The notes below the pieces were generated by a model. That model was not told the DNA's origin. It worked only from the letters and a program-made list of their open reading frames with translations, and did not search any database. DNA of 64,000 bases from Flaviaestuariibacter flavus (GTDB lineage: Bacteria > Bacteroidota > Bacteroidia > Chitinophagales > Chitinophagaceae), in assembly GCF_004337505.1 (NCBI RefSeq), contig NZ_SJZI01000042.1, positions 1-64,000 of the forward strand, read 5' to 3'. The first letter of the stretch is position 1. Each line of letters begins with the position of its first letter. The translations under genes and the position numbers were made by a program. Positions 18,655 through 26,831 of this stretch are shown here, one piece after another.

Positions 18655-18930
18655 TTAGCGGGGCTTCCGGGTGCCGCCTTCGGGGTTTCGGAGCACGGTA
18701 TCCCAGCCCGGGCTTGGGCTGCCCAGGGGGGAGTCGAGGGTGATGTCTTCGGATGACGGCTTGTTGAAATCGTCGGTATCGGTAAGCGGCCCGGTATCGG
18801 GTGTATAGCGGATGATGGTGCTGTCGGCGGTGGACAGGTCGGTCTCCTGCTCCTTGGCGGAGCGGTCGCCGCAGGCGGCCAGCAGCAGGAGGAGGAAGCA
18901 GGCCATTTTCATTTGAATGCTTTTCATCAT
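18655..18930 (-). CDS. Small lipoprotein of unknown function
   Basis: The 91-residue product has a short basic start, a hydrophobic stretch and a lipobox ending LLAAC, then a polar acidic mature part rich in Ser, Thr, Asp and Pro. The +2 residues after the Cys are Gly-Asp. No known domain was recognised. It lies 24 bases downstream of lpxD on the same strand and is probably cotranscribed with it, but nothing links their functions. Confidence 0.7.
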   Translation of the reverse strand: MMKSIQMKMACFLLLLLAACGDRSAKEQETDLSTADSTIIRYTPDTGPLTDTDDFNKPSSEDITLDSPLGSPSPGWDTVLRNPEGGTRKPR

Positions 18931-18954
18931 TGCAGCAATTCTGTTGCCATAGAA

Positions 18955-19902
18955 TTATTCCTTGCCTACCACGCGCGCCCACAGCTCCGGGATGCGCTTG
19001 ATCCAAACGAGTTCTTTCATCTTCACCGAAGCTTCCTGCACCGGCGAGCCGAAATATTTTTTGCCGCCGGCAATGGAGGCGGGTACGCCGCTCTGCGCAT
19101 ATACCTCGGCGCCCGCGCCCACGGTGAGTGTTTTGCTGACGCCTACCTGGCCCCAGAGAATCACGTTGTCTTCGATGGTGGTGGCACCGGCGATACCTAC
19201 CTGCGCGGCGAAGAGACAGTTCCTGCCAACGACGGTATCGTGACCGATGTGCACGAGGTTGTCCATCTTGGTGCCGGCGCCGATGATGGTGTCGGCACTC
19301 ACGCCGCGGTCTATGGTACAGTTAGCCCCGACTTCCACGCCGTCTTCGAGGATAACGCGGCCGCAGCTCAGCATTTTTTTATAGTGGATCGCGCGGTTGG
19401 TTTTCTTGTTGTAATAAAACGCATCGGAGCCGATCACCGAACCAGATTGCACGATCACATCATCGCCGAGGATGCAGTGGTCGCCGATGACCACGTTGGG
19501 TGCGATGATGCAGTTACGCCCGATGCGCACCGCGTTGCCGATGACCGCGCCCGGCTGCACCACGGTGCCTTCGCCGATGATGGCGGTGTCGGCGATATTT
19601 TTCGACAGCGGCGTAAACGGACGGAAGTGACGCACGATGGCGAGGTAGGCTTCAAAGGGTTCGGCCACCAGCAGCAAAGCCTTGCCCGGCGGGACTTCCG
19701 TGGGTTGGTTGATGATGATGAAGGTAGCCGCCGACTCGATGCACTTGCGGTAATACTTCGGGTGATCGACAAACACGAGGTCGCCGCTTTCCACTTTGTG
19801 AATCTCGTTGATGCCGGTTGCGGCACCTTCTTTATTGCCGATGATTTCAGCGCCGATGAGCGCGGCGATCTCGGTTATCGGAACAGGTTGTTCGAATCGC
19901 AT
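18955..19902 (-). CDS. lpxD: UDP-3-O-acylglucosamine N-acyltransferase (LpxD)
   Basis: LpxD adds the second hydroxyacyl chain in lipid A synthesis in the cytoplasm. The 315-residue protein has the small N-terminal domain ([30 protein letters not shown]) and a left-handed beta-helix of hexapeptide repeats ([20 protein letters not shown] and so on), including the [13 protein letters not shown] region where the catalytic His lies in the family. It is slightly shorter than E. coli LpxD (341). The ATG at 19902 is supported by TAACTTTG 17 bases upstream. Bacteroidota may carry more than one LpxD-like gene, so this could be a paralogue. The divergent gap to yicC holds DnaA-box-like sites. Confidence 0.92.
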   Translation of the reverse strand: MRFEQPVPITEIAALIGAEIIGNKEGAATGINEIHKVESGDLVFVDHPKYYRKCIESAATFIIINQPTEVPPGKALLLVAEPFEAYLAIVRHFRPFTPLSKNIADTAIIGEGTVVQPGAVIGNAVRIGRNCIIAPNVVIGDHCILGDDVIVQSGSVIGSDAFYYNKKTNRAIHYKKMLSCGRVILEDGVEVGANCTIDRGVSADTIIGAGTKMDNLVHIGHDTVVGRNCLFAAQVGIAGATTIEDNVILWGQVGVSKTLTVGAGAEVYAQSGVPASIAGGKKYFGSPVQEASVKMKELVWIKRIPELWARVVGKE

Positions 19903-19919
19903 ACGTTGATTTGAAGAAG

Positions 19920-19927
19920 CAAAGTTA
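19920..19927 (-). promoter_or_regulatory. -7 promoter motif for lpxD
   Basis: On the minus strand this reads TAACTTTG, ending 17 bases before the ATG at 19902. Confidence 0.6.
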
Positions 19928-20010
19928 GGGTTGTGCGTTGGCGGTGTATCGAAATGCGTGCGCGATGACCGCCTTGCCTGTTGCATCATGATGCGCGACA
20001 TGCAACAAGC

Positions 20011-20110
20011 TTATCAACGAGAAGAAAAAATGTGAATAAATTTGTGCATAAAATTTTTCCAATAGCGAAAAAACTTTTTAATATTGTGGTAGGAAATTTA
20101 TTTCCTGACT
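20011..20110. other. Cluster of DnaA-box-like sites beside an AT-rich stretch
   Basis: TGTGAATAA (20031-20039) and TGTGCATAA (20043-20051) are both exact inverse matches to TTATNCACA, and TTATCAACG (20011-20019) is a 7/9 match in the other orientation. An AT-rich tract of about 60 bases follows (20040-20105), unusual in this GC-rich window. Genes diverge from this gap. It could be a replication origin, a DnaA-regulated site, or chance. Confidence 0.4.
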
Positions 20111-20159
20111 TACTAACCCAACCCAATATTAGTCCCGGTGTTCTCGCCGGGACTTTTTG
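20090..20159 (+). ncRNA. Candidate small transcript ending in a terminator
   Basis: A near-promoter TAATATTG (about 20089) is followed by a small hairpin (GGAAATTTATTTCC) and then a perfect terminator with no ORF that it would serve. The gene before it on this strand is far away (metH2), so the terminator needs a local transcript. Low certainty. Confidence 0.3.
20131..20159 (+). terminator. Terminator in the lpxD-yicC gap
   Basis: AGTCCCGG (20131-20138) pairs with CCGGGACT (20147-20154) and is followed by TTTTTG. Confidence 0.8.
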
Positions 20160-20243
20160 TTTCGGTACGTTTGTGTACCGGCACTTTGTAAAAGACGCGC
20201 GTAGCGTATTTCCGATACCTTTACTCACACTAAAAAAACGGGC

Positions 20244-21119
20244 ATGCTCAAATCAATGACCGGCTTCGGCAGGGCAGAACAGGCAGTTGGCGACAAGACC
20301 TTTCTCATCGATATCAAATCACTCAACGGAAAGCAGTTCGAGCTGCAACTCAAGATGCCGGCTTTCCTGAAGCCCTTCGAGTTCAACATCCGCAAGGTGC
20401 TGAGTGAAGGACTCGGGCGCGGTACGGTCGACTGCATCATCTCGCTGAAGGAGACCGGCTCTTCAAAGCCGATCACCATCAACACCGACCTGGTGAAGGC
20501 CTACTATCATTCGCTGAGCAACCTCGCCTCCGAGCTGGGGCTGGAGACGGGCGACATGCTGAGCACCATCATCAAGCTTCCGGAGGTGATCACGCCGTCG
20601 AGCGAAACACTCACCGACGCCGAGTGGCAGCAGTTTGAGCGCGTGCTCGGCGCCGCCATCGAAGACCTCAACCGGCACCGCGCCGACGAAGGCCGCTCGC
20701 TGAAGCAGGACCTCGAGCTGCGCATCTCCAACATCGCCGCCCAGCAGGCCCAGGTAGCCGAACTGGCACCGACGCGCCAGCAGAAGATCCGCGAGGGCAT
20801 CGTGAAGCTGCTCGAAGAGCACGTGGGCAAGGAGAATTACGACGAGAACAAGCTGGAGCAGGAGCTCGTTTATTACATCGAGAAGATCGACATCTCCGAA
20901 GAGCAGGTACGCCTCAACAACCACCTCGAATATTTCACCACCGTGCTCAACGAGGAAGATTCCAACAAGGGCAAGAAGCTTTCCTTTATCCTCCAGGAGA
21001 TCGGCCGCGAGATCAACACCACCGGCTCCAAGGCCTACGACCACAACATCCAGAAGTGCGTGGTGCAGATGAAAGACGAGCTGGAGAAGGCGAAGGAGCA
21101 GGTGCTCAACGTACTTTAA
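20244..21119 (+). CDS. yicC: YicC family endoribonuclease
   Basis: The 291-residue product starts MLKSMTGFGRAE, the hallmark of YicC/YloC proteins, and ends with the conserved EIGREINTTGSKAYD and VQMKDELEKAKEQVLNVL. E. coli YicC is a hexameric endoribonuclease. Length matches the family (about 290). TACGTTTG at 20166 may be its promoter. A run of GATC-rich repeats separates it from gldH 57 bases downstream. In many Bacteroidota yicC is followed by gmk; here it is not. Confidence 0.95.
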   Translation: MLKSMTGFGRAEQAVGDKTFLIDIKSLNGKQFELQLKMPAFLKPFEFNIRKVLSEGLGRGTVDCIISLKETGSSKPITINTDLVKAYYHSLSNLASELGLETGDMLSTIIKLPEVITPSSETLTDAEWQQFERVLGAAIEDLNRHRADEGRSLKQDLELRISNIAAQQAQVAELAPTRQQKIREGIVKLLEEHVGKENYDENKLEQELVYYIEKIDISEEQVRLNNHLEYFTTVLNEEDSNKGKKLSFILQEIGREINTTGSKAYDHNIQKCVVQMKDELEKAKEQVLNVL

Positions 21120-21120
21120 T

Positions 21121-21165
21121 ATCTCAGATCCCGGATCTGCGATCTGAGATCTGACATCTGAGATT
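21121..21165. repeat. GATC-rich short repeat run between yicC and gldH
   Basis: GATCCCGGATCTGCGATCTG and further GATCTGA/CATCTGA words repeat every 7-9 bases, filling the whole gap. Confidence 0.65.
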
Positions 21166-21172
21166 AGTTTTG
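21165..21172 (+). promoter_or_regulatory. -7 promoter motif at gldH
   Basis: TAGTTTTG matches TAnnTTTG but ends only 4 bases before the ATG at 21177, so a transcript from it would be leaderless or start inside the gene. Confidence 0.4.
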
Positions 21173-21176
21173 TGAT

Positions 21177-21656
21177 ATGACCCGACTACTGACGATCTGC
21201 CTCTTTTCGGTTTTTGCCCTTTCGGGCTGCGATACGATTGACCTGTACGACCGGGCTGTCAGCATCAGCGGTCATGCCTGGAAGAGCAGCGAAAAGCCCG
21301 TCTTCCGCTTCAACATCAAGGATACGACGGTGCCCTACCAGCTGTATGTGCTGCTGCGGCATTCGGCCCGCTATAATTATAACAACCTCTGGATCAACCT
21401 GCATACGGTGTCGCCCGACGGCAGCACCAATACGGCGCAGTACGAGCTGCCCCTGGCCGCGGGCGGGCGCGGCTGGCTCGGCAGCGGCATGGACGATATC
21501 TACGAGCACCGCATTGCGCTGACGCCGGTGAACCAGGATTTCCGCTTTCACCAGGCCGGCACCTACGTTTTCACAATCGAGCACATCATGCGTGAGAACC
21601 CGCTGCAGGAAGTTTACAACGTGGGGCTGCGCGTGGAAAAGAAAACGGCGCGCTGA
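21177..21656 (+). CDS. gldH: Gliding motility lipoprotein GldH
   Basis: The 159-residue product has a lipoprotein signal (FALSGCD) and matches the GldH pattern: the DLYDRAVSISGHAWKSS region, then PYQLYVLLRHSARYNYNNLW and GWLGSGMDDIYEHRI. GldH is needed for gliding in Flavobacterium and is associated with the type 9 secretion/gliding machinery at the outer membrane; many non-gliding Bacteroidota keep it. Its stop overlaps the start of the sensor kinase gene by one base (TGATG), so it is translated together with the two-component system. Confidence 0.92.
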   Translation: MTRLLTICLFSVFALSGCDTIDLYDRAVSISGHAWKSSEKPVFRFNIKDTTVPYQLYVLLRHSARYNYNNLWINLHTVSPDGSTNTAQYELPLAAGGRGWLGSGMDDIYEHRIALTPVNQDFRFHQAGTYVFTIEHIMRENPLQEVYNVGLRVEKKTAR

Positions 21657-22627
21657 TGTCGCGCACCGATTCGCGCCGCCAGCTGCGCCGCGCCACCATC
21701 ATCTTCTGGGTACTGCTTTCTTATATCGTCATCGCACTGGCCTGGTGGTTTCTTTCCCTCGAGCGCCAGAACCAGGACCTGCGCGACCTGAAGCGGGAGC
21801 AGCTGGCCGCCGTGGCACCGGGCGATACCGCGATGCGTGCCGCCATTGAAGAGCGGTATGGGCGCAATTCGTTGAAGTATGTATATGAAGGCCTCACCTT
21901 CCTGCTGCTGCTCATTTTCGGTGCTGCCTATATCTACCGGCTGGTGCGCCGGCAGTTTCGCCTTCAGCAGCAACAGCAGAATTTCGTGATGGCGATCACC
22001 CACGAGCTCAAGACACCCCTGTCGGTGGCGCGCCTCAACCTGGAAACGCTCCAGAAGCGGCAGCTGCCCGAAGACAGGCAGCAGCGCCTGCTGGCGGCTA
22101 CGCTTACCGAAACGGTACGGCTCGACACCCTTATTAATAATGTGCTGCTTTCTTCACAGCTCGACGCAGCAGCCTACCAGCCTACCCGCGAAGAGCTCGA
22201 CCTGTCGGAGCTCGTGGCCGGGGTGTTGCAGAAGTTCTCGGCCCGCTATCCATCCCGCCGTCTTGCTGCCGACATCACACCCGGCATCGCCTTCGACGGC
22301 GACCCGCTGCTGCTGCAGCTGCTGGTGAGCAACCTGGTGGAGAATGCCAACAAGTATTCGCCGCGCGACAAGGCCATTGCCTGCGTGCTTGCCCCCGGCG
22401 CCAACGGGCCCGTGCTGACGGTGCGCGATGAAGGTCCCGGCATCCCGGATAAAGAAAAGAAGAACGTGTTTCGCAAATTTTACCGGGTGGGCAACGAGCA
22501 AACGCGCAGCACCCAGGGCACCGGGCTTGGCCTCTATATCAGCGAGCTGATCGTGCGCGCCCACGGCGGCGAGATCGACCTGTCGGACAATGTCCCCACG
22601 GGTGCTACCTTTACCGTACGCTTTTAG
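21656..22627 (+). CDS. Sensor histidine kinase
   Basis: The 323-residue protein has two membrane helices (about 15-34 and 80-97) enclosing a short periplasmic segment, then a HisKA domain with the phospho-acceptor in ITHELKTPLS, and a HATPase with N box LVENANKYS, G1 VRDEGPGIPD and G2 GTGLGLYI. The small sensor domain suggests it detects membrane or near-membrane signals, or uses another protein. It sits between gldH (1-base overlap) and its response regulator (9 bases), so these are one operon and the pair is cognate. Confidence 0.95.
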   Translation: MSRTDSRRQLRRATIIFWVLLSYIVIALAWWFLSLERQNQDLRDLKREQLAAVAPGDTAMRAAIEERYGRNSLKYVYEGLTFLLLLIFGAAYIYRLVRRQFRLQQQQQNFVMAITHELKTPLSVARLNLETLQKRQLPEDRQQRLLAATLTETVRLDTLINNVLLSSQLDAAAYQPTREELDLSELVAGVLQKFSARYPSRRLAADITPGIAFDGDPLLLQLLVSNLVENANKYSPRDKAIACVLAPGANGPVLTVRDEGPGIPDKEKKNVFRKFYRVGNEQTRSTQGTGLGLYISELIVRAHGGEIDLSDNVPTGATFTVRF

Positions 22628-22636
22628 ATCACCGCC

Positions 22637-23344
22637 ATGACAACCAACCAGAAGCTTTCCATCCTGCTGGTGGAAGACGAAGAGAACCTCCACGAAACGC
22701 TGCGCCTCAACCTTGAACTGGAAGGCTATGAAGTGACATCGGCCTATGATGGCATCGCCGCCCTCAAATCCTTCCAGGAAGAATACTTCGACCTCATCAT
22801 CATGGACATCATGATCCCTGAGGTCGACGGCTTCAGCGTGACGCAGAACATCCGCCTCACCAACGACGAGGTGCCGATCCTCATACTCAGCGCGCGCAAT
22901 GCCAGCGAGGACCGCATCAAGGGACTCAAAAAGGGCGCGGACGATTACCTCACCAAGCCCTTTAACCTGGAGGAGCTTATGATCCGCGTGCAGAAGCTGA
23001 TCTCGAAAAACAAGAAGATCCGCGAGAAGACCACGGTGGGCGATACCTACAGCTTCGGCGGGCATACGATCAACTTCAAGGCGCAGGAGGCCCAGACCAA
23101 AGACGGCGGGCGCATCGAGCTCAGCAAGAAGGAAACGATGCTGCTGAAGCTGCTCATCGAAAACAAGAACGACGTGGTGCCGCGCGAGAAGATCCTGCAG
23201 TCGGTGTGGGGCTACAACGTGTATCCCACCACGCGTACGATCGACAATTTCATCCTCAACTTCCGGAAGTATTTCGAGGAGGACTCCAGAAACCCGAAGT
23301 ATTTTCATTCGGTGCGGGGCGTAGGCTATAAATACGCAGAGTAG
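22637..23344 (+). CDS. OmpR-family response regulator
   Basis: A receiver domain (residues 8-120) has the acidic pair in LLVEDEE, phospho-acceptor D57 (LIIMDIMIPE), LSARNA and the Lys in YLTKPF. A winged-helix DNA-binding domain follows (IELSKKETMLLKLLIENKNDVVPREKIL...WGYNVYPTTRTIDNFI...VRGVGYKYAE). At 235 residues it is the normal size. It is the cognate partner of the kinase nine bases upstream. Targets cannot be read from the sequence, but cotranscription with gldH suggests envelope-related regulation (inference). Confidence 0.95.
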   Translation: MTTNQKLSILLVEDEENLHETLRLNLELEGYEVTSAYDGIAALKSFQEEYFDLIIMDIMIPEVDGFSVTQNIRLTNDEVPILILSARNASEDRIKGLKKGADDYLTKPFNLEELMIRVQKLISKNKKIREKTTVGDTYSFGGHTINFKAQEAQTKDGGRIELSKKETMLLKLLIENKNDVVPREKILQSVWGYNVYPTTRTIDNFILNFRKYFEEDSRNPKYFHSVRGVGYKYAE

Positions 23345-23470
23345 AGAAAGAACGCAGATTCTTTATGATCTGTTATGATTTACGCAGATTGGAAAACCGG
23401 CGTCAGCCAATCATAATAAATCATAACTGATCGACGCATTCCGCTTGCGGAATCAGCGCTCCTTCTCTCT
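23344..23470. repeat. Family-2 long palindrome, copy b
   Basis: It begins GAGAAAGAACGCAGATT and ends with an inner hairpin ATTCCGC-TT-GCGGAAT (23438-23453), then CAGCGCTCCTTCTCTC. TTATGATTTACG/AATCATAATAAATC pair in the middle. Confidence 0.8.
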
Positions 23471-23481
23471 GCCGCCATCAA

Positions 23482-24183
23482 CTAGAGGTCGCCCAGCTGC
23501 GGCCTTATCACGATCTCTTCCACCGTGGCCGCATAGGAAAGCTGGCTCGCCGTATAGATCAGCGAGGCGATATCTCCGGGCTTCATGATGCGGTCTTCCG
23601 AAACGCCGGAGCCGTTCCAGGAGTCGGTATATACCGCGCCGGGCATCACGGAAGTGACCTTGATGCCCTGCGGCTTGAGTTCTTCGCGCAGGTTCTTGGT
23701 GAAGCCGAGGAGGGCGAATTTGGAAATGCTATAGGCGCCGCCGTTGGGGTAAGCCTGCAGCGAGGCGATCGAACAGATGGTAAAGATGTGGCCGCCCTTC
23801 GCCGCCATCATTTTCGGCAGCAGCGCGCGGGTAACGTGGTAGGCGCTGTACAGGTTGGTGGCCAGCATGTGCTCGAGCGCGCCTTCCGGCTCCGAGGAGA
23901 TCGAGCCCGGCGTAAAGGTGCCGGTGTTGTTGACCAGCACGTCGATCGCATCCGCGTGGCGGGTGACCCAGTCGCCGAAGAGGCGGGCGCCTTCGGGCAG
24001 CGCAATGTCGGCCGCCAGCGTTTCGATGCGTACGTTGGGAAAGCGGGTACGGAGCGATTCGGCGGTTGCAAGCAGCGTTGCCTCGGTGCGCGCGTTGAGG
24101 AACAAGTTGTGGCCGTGGAGTGCGAAAGTTTCAGCGATGGCCTTGCCGATGCCGCGCGAGGCGCCGGTGATCACGACGTTCAT
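23482..24183 (-). CDS. Short-chain dehydrogenase/reductase
   Basis: The 233-residue SDR has the classical cofactor motif TGASRGIGKA at the N-terminus, NNTG (an NNAG variant) in the middle, the catalytic Ser in TICSIAS and Y-x-x-x-K in YSISKFA. The Arg after TGAS-R hints at NADPH preference, which is an inference. Substrate unknown. The ATG at 24183 (MNVVITGASRGIG) is preferred because it places the Rossmann motif at residue 5; the longer frame to 24732 overlaps the divergent HAD gene. TAGCTTTG lies 22 bases upstream. Confidence 0.93.
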   Translation of the reverse strand: MNVVITGASRGIGKAIAETFALHGHNLFLNARTEATLLATAESLRTRFPNVRIETLAADIALPEGARLFGDWVTRHADAIDVLVNNTGTFTPGSISSEPEGALEHMLATNLYSAYHVTRALLPKMMAAKGGHIFTICSIASLQAYPNGGAYSISKFALLGFTKNLREELKPQGIKVTSVMPGAVYTDSWNGSGVSEDRIMKPGDIASLIYTASQLSYAATVEEIVIRPQLGDL

Positions 24184-24186
24184 CTG

Positions 24187-24194
24187 TATTTTTG
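24187..24194 (+). promoter_or_regulatory. -7 promoter motif for the YjjG-like gene
   Basis: TATTTTTG matches TAnnTTTG and ends 22 bases before the ATG at 24217. It overlaps the leader region of the divergent SDR gene. Confidence 0.5.
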
Positions 24195-24204
24195 TTGGTT
24201 CACG

Positions 24205-24212
24205 CAAAGCTA
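24205..24212 (-). promoter_or_regulatory. -7 promoter motif for the SDR gene
   Basis: On the minus strand this reads TAGCTTTG, ending 21 bases before the ATG at 24183. The two divergent promoters face each other within 26 bases. Confidence 0.6.
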
Positions 24213-24216
24213 CTCG

Positions 24217-24921
24217 ATGCCCGCAAGCAAATACCTGCATCTGTTCTTCGACCTCGATCATACCCTTTGGGACTTCGACGCCAATGCCCGCGCCACCCTG
24301 GAGCAGCTGCACCTCGACCTGAAGCTGCCGGAGCGGGGCATCCACGACTTCGACGCTTTTTACCAATCCTATATCGGGCATAATGAAAAGCTCTGGGACC
24401 GTTACCGCAAAGGATATATCAAGCAGGACGAGCTCCGCATCAAGCGTATGTGGCTTACCCTGCTCGACTTCAAAGTGGCCGACGAAGCGCTGAGCCGGCA
24501 GCTGAGCGAGCTGTTCCTGCAGCTGATGCCCACGCGCACACGCGTTTTTCCCGATACACGCGAGGTGCTCACCTACCTGCAGGAGCGTGGCTACGGACTG
24601 CACATGATCACCAATGGCTTCGAGCAGATCCAGCACATGAAGCTGCGCGTGTCGGGCCTGGATACCTTCTTCCGTCATGTGATCACCTCCGAAGGCAGCA
24701 ACAGCCTGAAGCCGCAACCCGCGATCTTTCACTATGCCATGGAAAAGGCCGGCACCATCGCATCAAAAAGCCTCATGATCGGTGATGCGCTCGATATCGA
24801 TGTGGCAGGCGCGCGGGGCGTGGGGATGGACGCGGTGCACGTAAATTACAACGGGGTGCCGCAGAGCTTTCAGCCAACCTATACCATCACGGCGCTGAAA
24901 CAGTTGATGGATTTCCTGTGA
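24217..24921 (+). CDS. YjjG-type noncanonical pyrimidine nucleotidase (HAD)
   Basis: The 234-residue HAD-IA protein has motif I FFDLDHTLWDFD, motif II MITNG, Lys in SLKPQPAIF, and motif IV IGDALDIDVAGA. The DHTLWDFD form and overall layout resemble YjjG, which removes phosphate from noncanonical pyrimidine nucleotides; substrate here is inferred only. The ATG at 24217 is preferred to the frame start at 23788, which lies antisense inside the SDR gene. It is divergent from the SDR with only 33 bases between the start codons. Confidence 0.88.
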   Translation: MPASKYLHLFFDLDHTLWDFDANARATLEQLHLDLKLPERGIHDFDAFYQSYIGHNEKLWDRYRKGYIKQDELRIKRMWLTLLDFKVADEALSRQLSELFLQLMPTRTRVFPDTREVLTYLQERGYGLHMITNGFEQIQHMKLRVSGLDTFFRHVITSEGSNSLKPQPAIFHYAMEKAGTIASKSLMIGDALDIDVAGARGVGMDAVHVNYNGVPQSFQPTYTITALKQLMDFL

Positions 24922-24995
24922 CGGCGGGCCCCTTTCCTGCAGTATTTGTTTTTTTGAAAAGCAAAACAGCGGCCCGCGGGCGGCGCGAAAATGCC

Positions 24996-25016
24996 TGTAG
25001 TGGTCCGGCTACATTT
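24996..25016. promoter_or_regulatory. Candidate operator, site 1
   Basis: TGTAGTGGTCCGGCTACATT is followed by one more T. It shares the frame TGTAG-N7-GCTACATTT with 26755-26775, and both lie upstream of response-regulator genes (this one 74 bases before the ATG at 25090). Confidence 0.5.
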
Positions 25017-25089
25017 TGAAACAAAGCTCATCAAATAGGGGCTGCGCCTGCCATTGGCGGTACTTTTAGCGCTTCATACCTTGAAAACG

Positions 25090-25512
25090 ATGCAGTCCAC
25101 CTTTCATATTTTTCACGCCGACGACGATCCCGAAGACCGCTGGTTGTTCGAGGATGTGCTGAAGCAATGCGACCCCGGCGTACGCCTTACCCAGTTCGAA
25201 GACGGGGATTACCTGCTGCGACACCTGCAGTCCGGCGCACCCGAATTCGGTACCACACCCATTGTCGTCTGCGATATGCAGATGCCCCTGGCCGGCGGCG
25301 CCATGGTGTTACGCAGTATCCGGAACATTAAGGGCTGGGAAAAAACACCGGTGATCATTTTCACCACCTCTTCCTTTTACGAGGATGTACGCTTCTGCCT
25401 GCAGGAGGGCGCCCTCGCCTTTTTCACAAAGCCAAACACGGTGATGGAGTGCGTGAACGTAGCGCGCAAGATGCTCGACTGCTGCGCTGCCTGCAGGCCT
25501 ATCGGGGCCTGA
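25090..25512 (+). CDS. Single-domain response regulator
   Basis: The 140-residue protein is a lone receiver domain: acidic pocket HADDDPED, phospho-acceptor D62 in VVCDMQMP, TTSS as the switch Ser/Thr, and Lys in AFFTKP. It has no output domain, like Rcp1- or CheY-type regulators, so it must act through a partner or feed a phosphorelay. The ATG at 25090 removes the extra hydrophobic leader of the longer frame. Its 3' end overlaps the convergent kinase gene by 14 bases, suggesting that the two belong together. Confidence 0.9.
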   Translation: MQSTFHIFHADDDPEDRWLFEDVLKQCDPGVRLTQFEDGDYLLRHLQSGAPEFGTTPIVVCDMQMPLAGGAMVLRSIRNIKGWEKTPVIIFTTSSFYEDVRFCLQEGALAFFTKPNTVMECVNVARKMLDCCAACRPIGA

Positions 25513-26557
25513 TCGGCAAAGCCAGGCGTACCTGGCAACCGTCGCCGGGATACGACGTGATGTCGACGCGGCCATCCATCACCGCAGCTCTTGTCTTCAT
25601 GCTCTGAAAGCCCATCCCGGCATTTACCCGGGTCATATCAAAGCCTTTCCCGTCGTCGCGTATGGAAAGCTCCAGCTCGTTATTGCTAAAGTGAATAGTG
25701 ACGATCACGTTATGGGCATCGGCGTGTTTGATCACATTGGCCAGCTGCTCCTGCAAAATGCGGATGACGGTAGTTTTTATCTTGGATTCGATCAGCGGCT
25801 CGTCGGGGAGCTCGAAATTCCTGGTGAGGTTGAAAAGCTTAAGGTCCACCACGTAGCCCAGCACGTCTTCGAGGGACTCGGTAAGCTGTTTTTCTTCAGG
25901 TGAATAATCAAGCAGGGCGTTGGAGAGTTTTTTCACCTCGTCGATCGCTTTCAGCACAAGCTCATGCCCGCGTACGAGAAAGGCGTCGTCCACGCGTTCG
26001 GCCGATTTGGCCTTTTCCAGGAAAAGCCGCGCGGTAAACAGGATCTGGTTGATATTGTCGTGTAGTTCCTGGCTGATTTCCATGCGCTCCATTTCCTGGG
26101 TGGTGAGCACTGCATCGCGGATCTGCCGCTGGCTCTGGTCTTTCAGGCCCCGGCGCAACAGCACCATGTCGGTCACTTCTTCAACGGTGTGAAGAATGCA
26201 GGCGATGCTGCCATCGTCGCTGAATACCGGTATGTTTGTCGGCTTCCAGAACCGGATCCTGAACCTGTCGGTGCCTGGTTGCAGCGTGTCGTAGCGCTGT
26301 ATCGCCATCTGGTGCGGGGCGCGCCCGTTGAGCACCTGGTGCAGCGATGCCGTCAGGTTTTTTACACCACTTGCATCCGGCTGCCCGGGGTTGTCGGGAA
26401 AAACTTCGAAGAGCGGGCGGCCGATGATGGCGCGGGTGGTTTGGGTAATACCGAGGTAGGCGGCGTTGACATCCAGTATGGTGAAGTCTGGCGGCTTGGG
26501 TGCCAGCAGGAGACAGGCTCCGGGAAAAGAATCAAAAAGCTTCCGGTAATCAAGCAT
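25499..26557 (-). CDS. PAS-domain sensor histidine kinase (NarX/DesK-like)
   Basis: The 352-residue soluble kinase has a PAS domain (about 10-135, ILDVNAAYLGITQTTRAIIGRPLFEVFPDNP), a HisKA_3-like dimerisation segment with the phospho-acceptor in MEISQELHDNINQIL, and a HATPase with LANVIKHADAHNV and IRDDGKGFD. This architecture normally pairs with LuxR/NarL-type regulators, and one lies divergently at 26832. It has no membrane helix, so the signal is probably cytoplasmic. TACCTTTG lies 48 bases upstream of the ATG. It converges with and overlaps the receiver gene at 25090. Confidence 0.93.
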   Translation of the reverse strand: MLDYRKLFDSFPGACLLLAPKPPDFTILDVNAAYLGITQTTRAIIGRPLFEVFPDNPGQPDASGVKNLTASLHQVLNGRAPHQMAIQRYDTLQPGTDRFRIRFWKPTNIPVFSDDGSIACILHTVEEVTDMVLLRRGLKDQSQRQIRDAVLTTQEMERMEISQELHDNINQILFTARLFLEKAKSAERVDDAFLVRGHELVLKAIDEVKKLSNALLDYSPEEKQLTESLEDVLGYVVDLKLFNLTRNFELPDEPLIESKIKTTVIRILQEQLANVIKHADAHNVIVTIHFSNNELELSIRDDGKGFDMTRVNAGMGFQSMKTRAAVMDGRVDITSYPGDGCQVRLALPIRPR

Positions 26558-26604
26558 GATGCAGATTTAAAATATCCGGCTGCGCTGTACACGGTTTGTC
26601 ATTA

Positions 26605-26612
26605 CAAAGGTA
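26605..26612 (-). promoter_or_regulatory. -7 promoter motif for the PAS kinase gene
   Basis: On the minus strand this reads TACCTTTG, about 48 bases before the start at 26557. Confidence 0.6.
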
Positions 26613-26754
26613 CCCCGCTGCCATAGCCCTTGCCAATAATAAGGGCTTTTGTTAATGTTTACCGGAACAGCTGACGCGTTGCGCTTTGCCTGTGGCGGCC
26701 AGGCTTCCGGTCGCCGGATTTTGGCCAAAGGTTTAGAAACCGGGGAAAGATATT

Positions 26755-26775
26755 TGTAGCCGGGCCGCTACATTT
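26755..26775. promoter_or_regulatory. Candidate operator, site 2
   Basis: TGTAGC-CGGGCC-GCTACA is a perfect 6-bp inverted repeat followed by TTT, 57 bases before the LuxR-type regulator start. The same motif occurs before the receiver gene at 24996-25016. Confidence 0.55.
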
Positions 26776-26831
26776 CAGCCGCCGATGGGGTAATGTATAT
26801 TCTGTAACGATTTAAAAGTGTATTTCGCGCC

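Noticed and set aside
19981-20259. A 92-codon ORF across the DnaA-box region
   Set aside because: It crosses a strong terminator and has no ribosome site; the AT-rich content explains the Phe/Asn/Lys-rich peptide.
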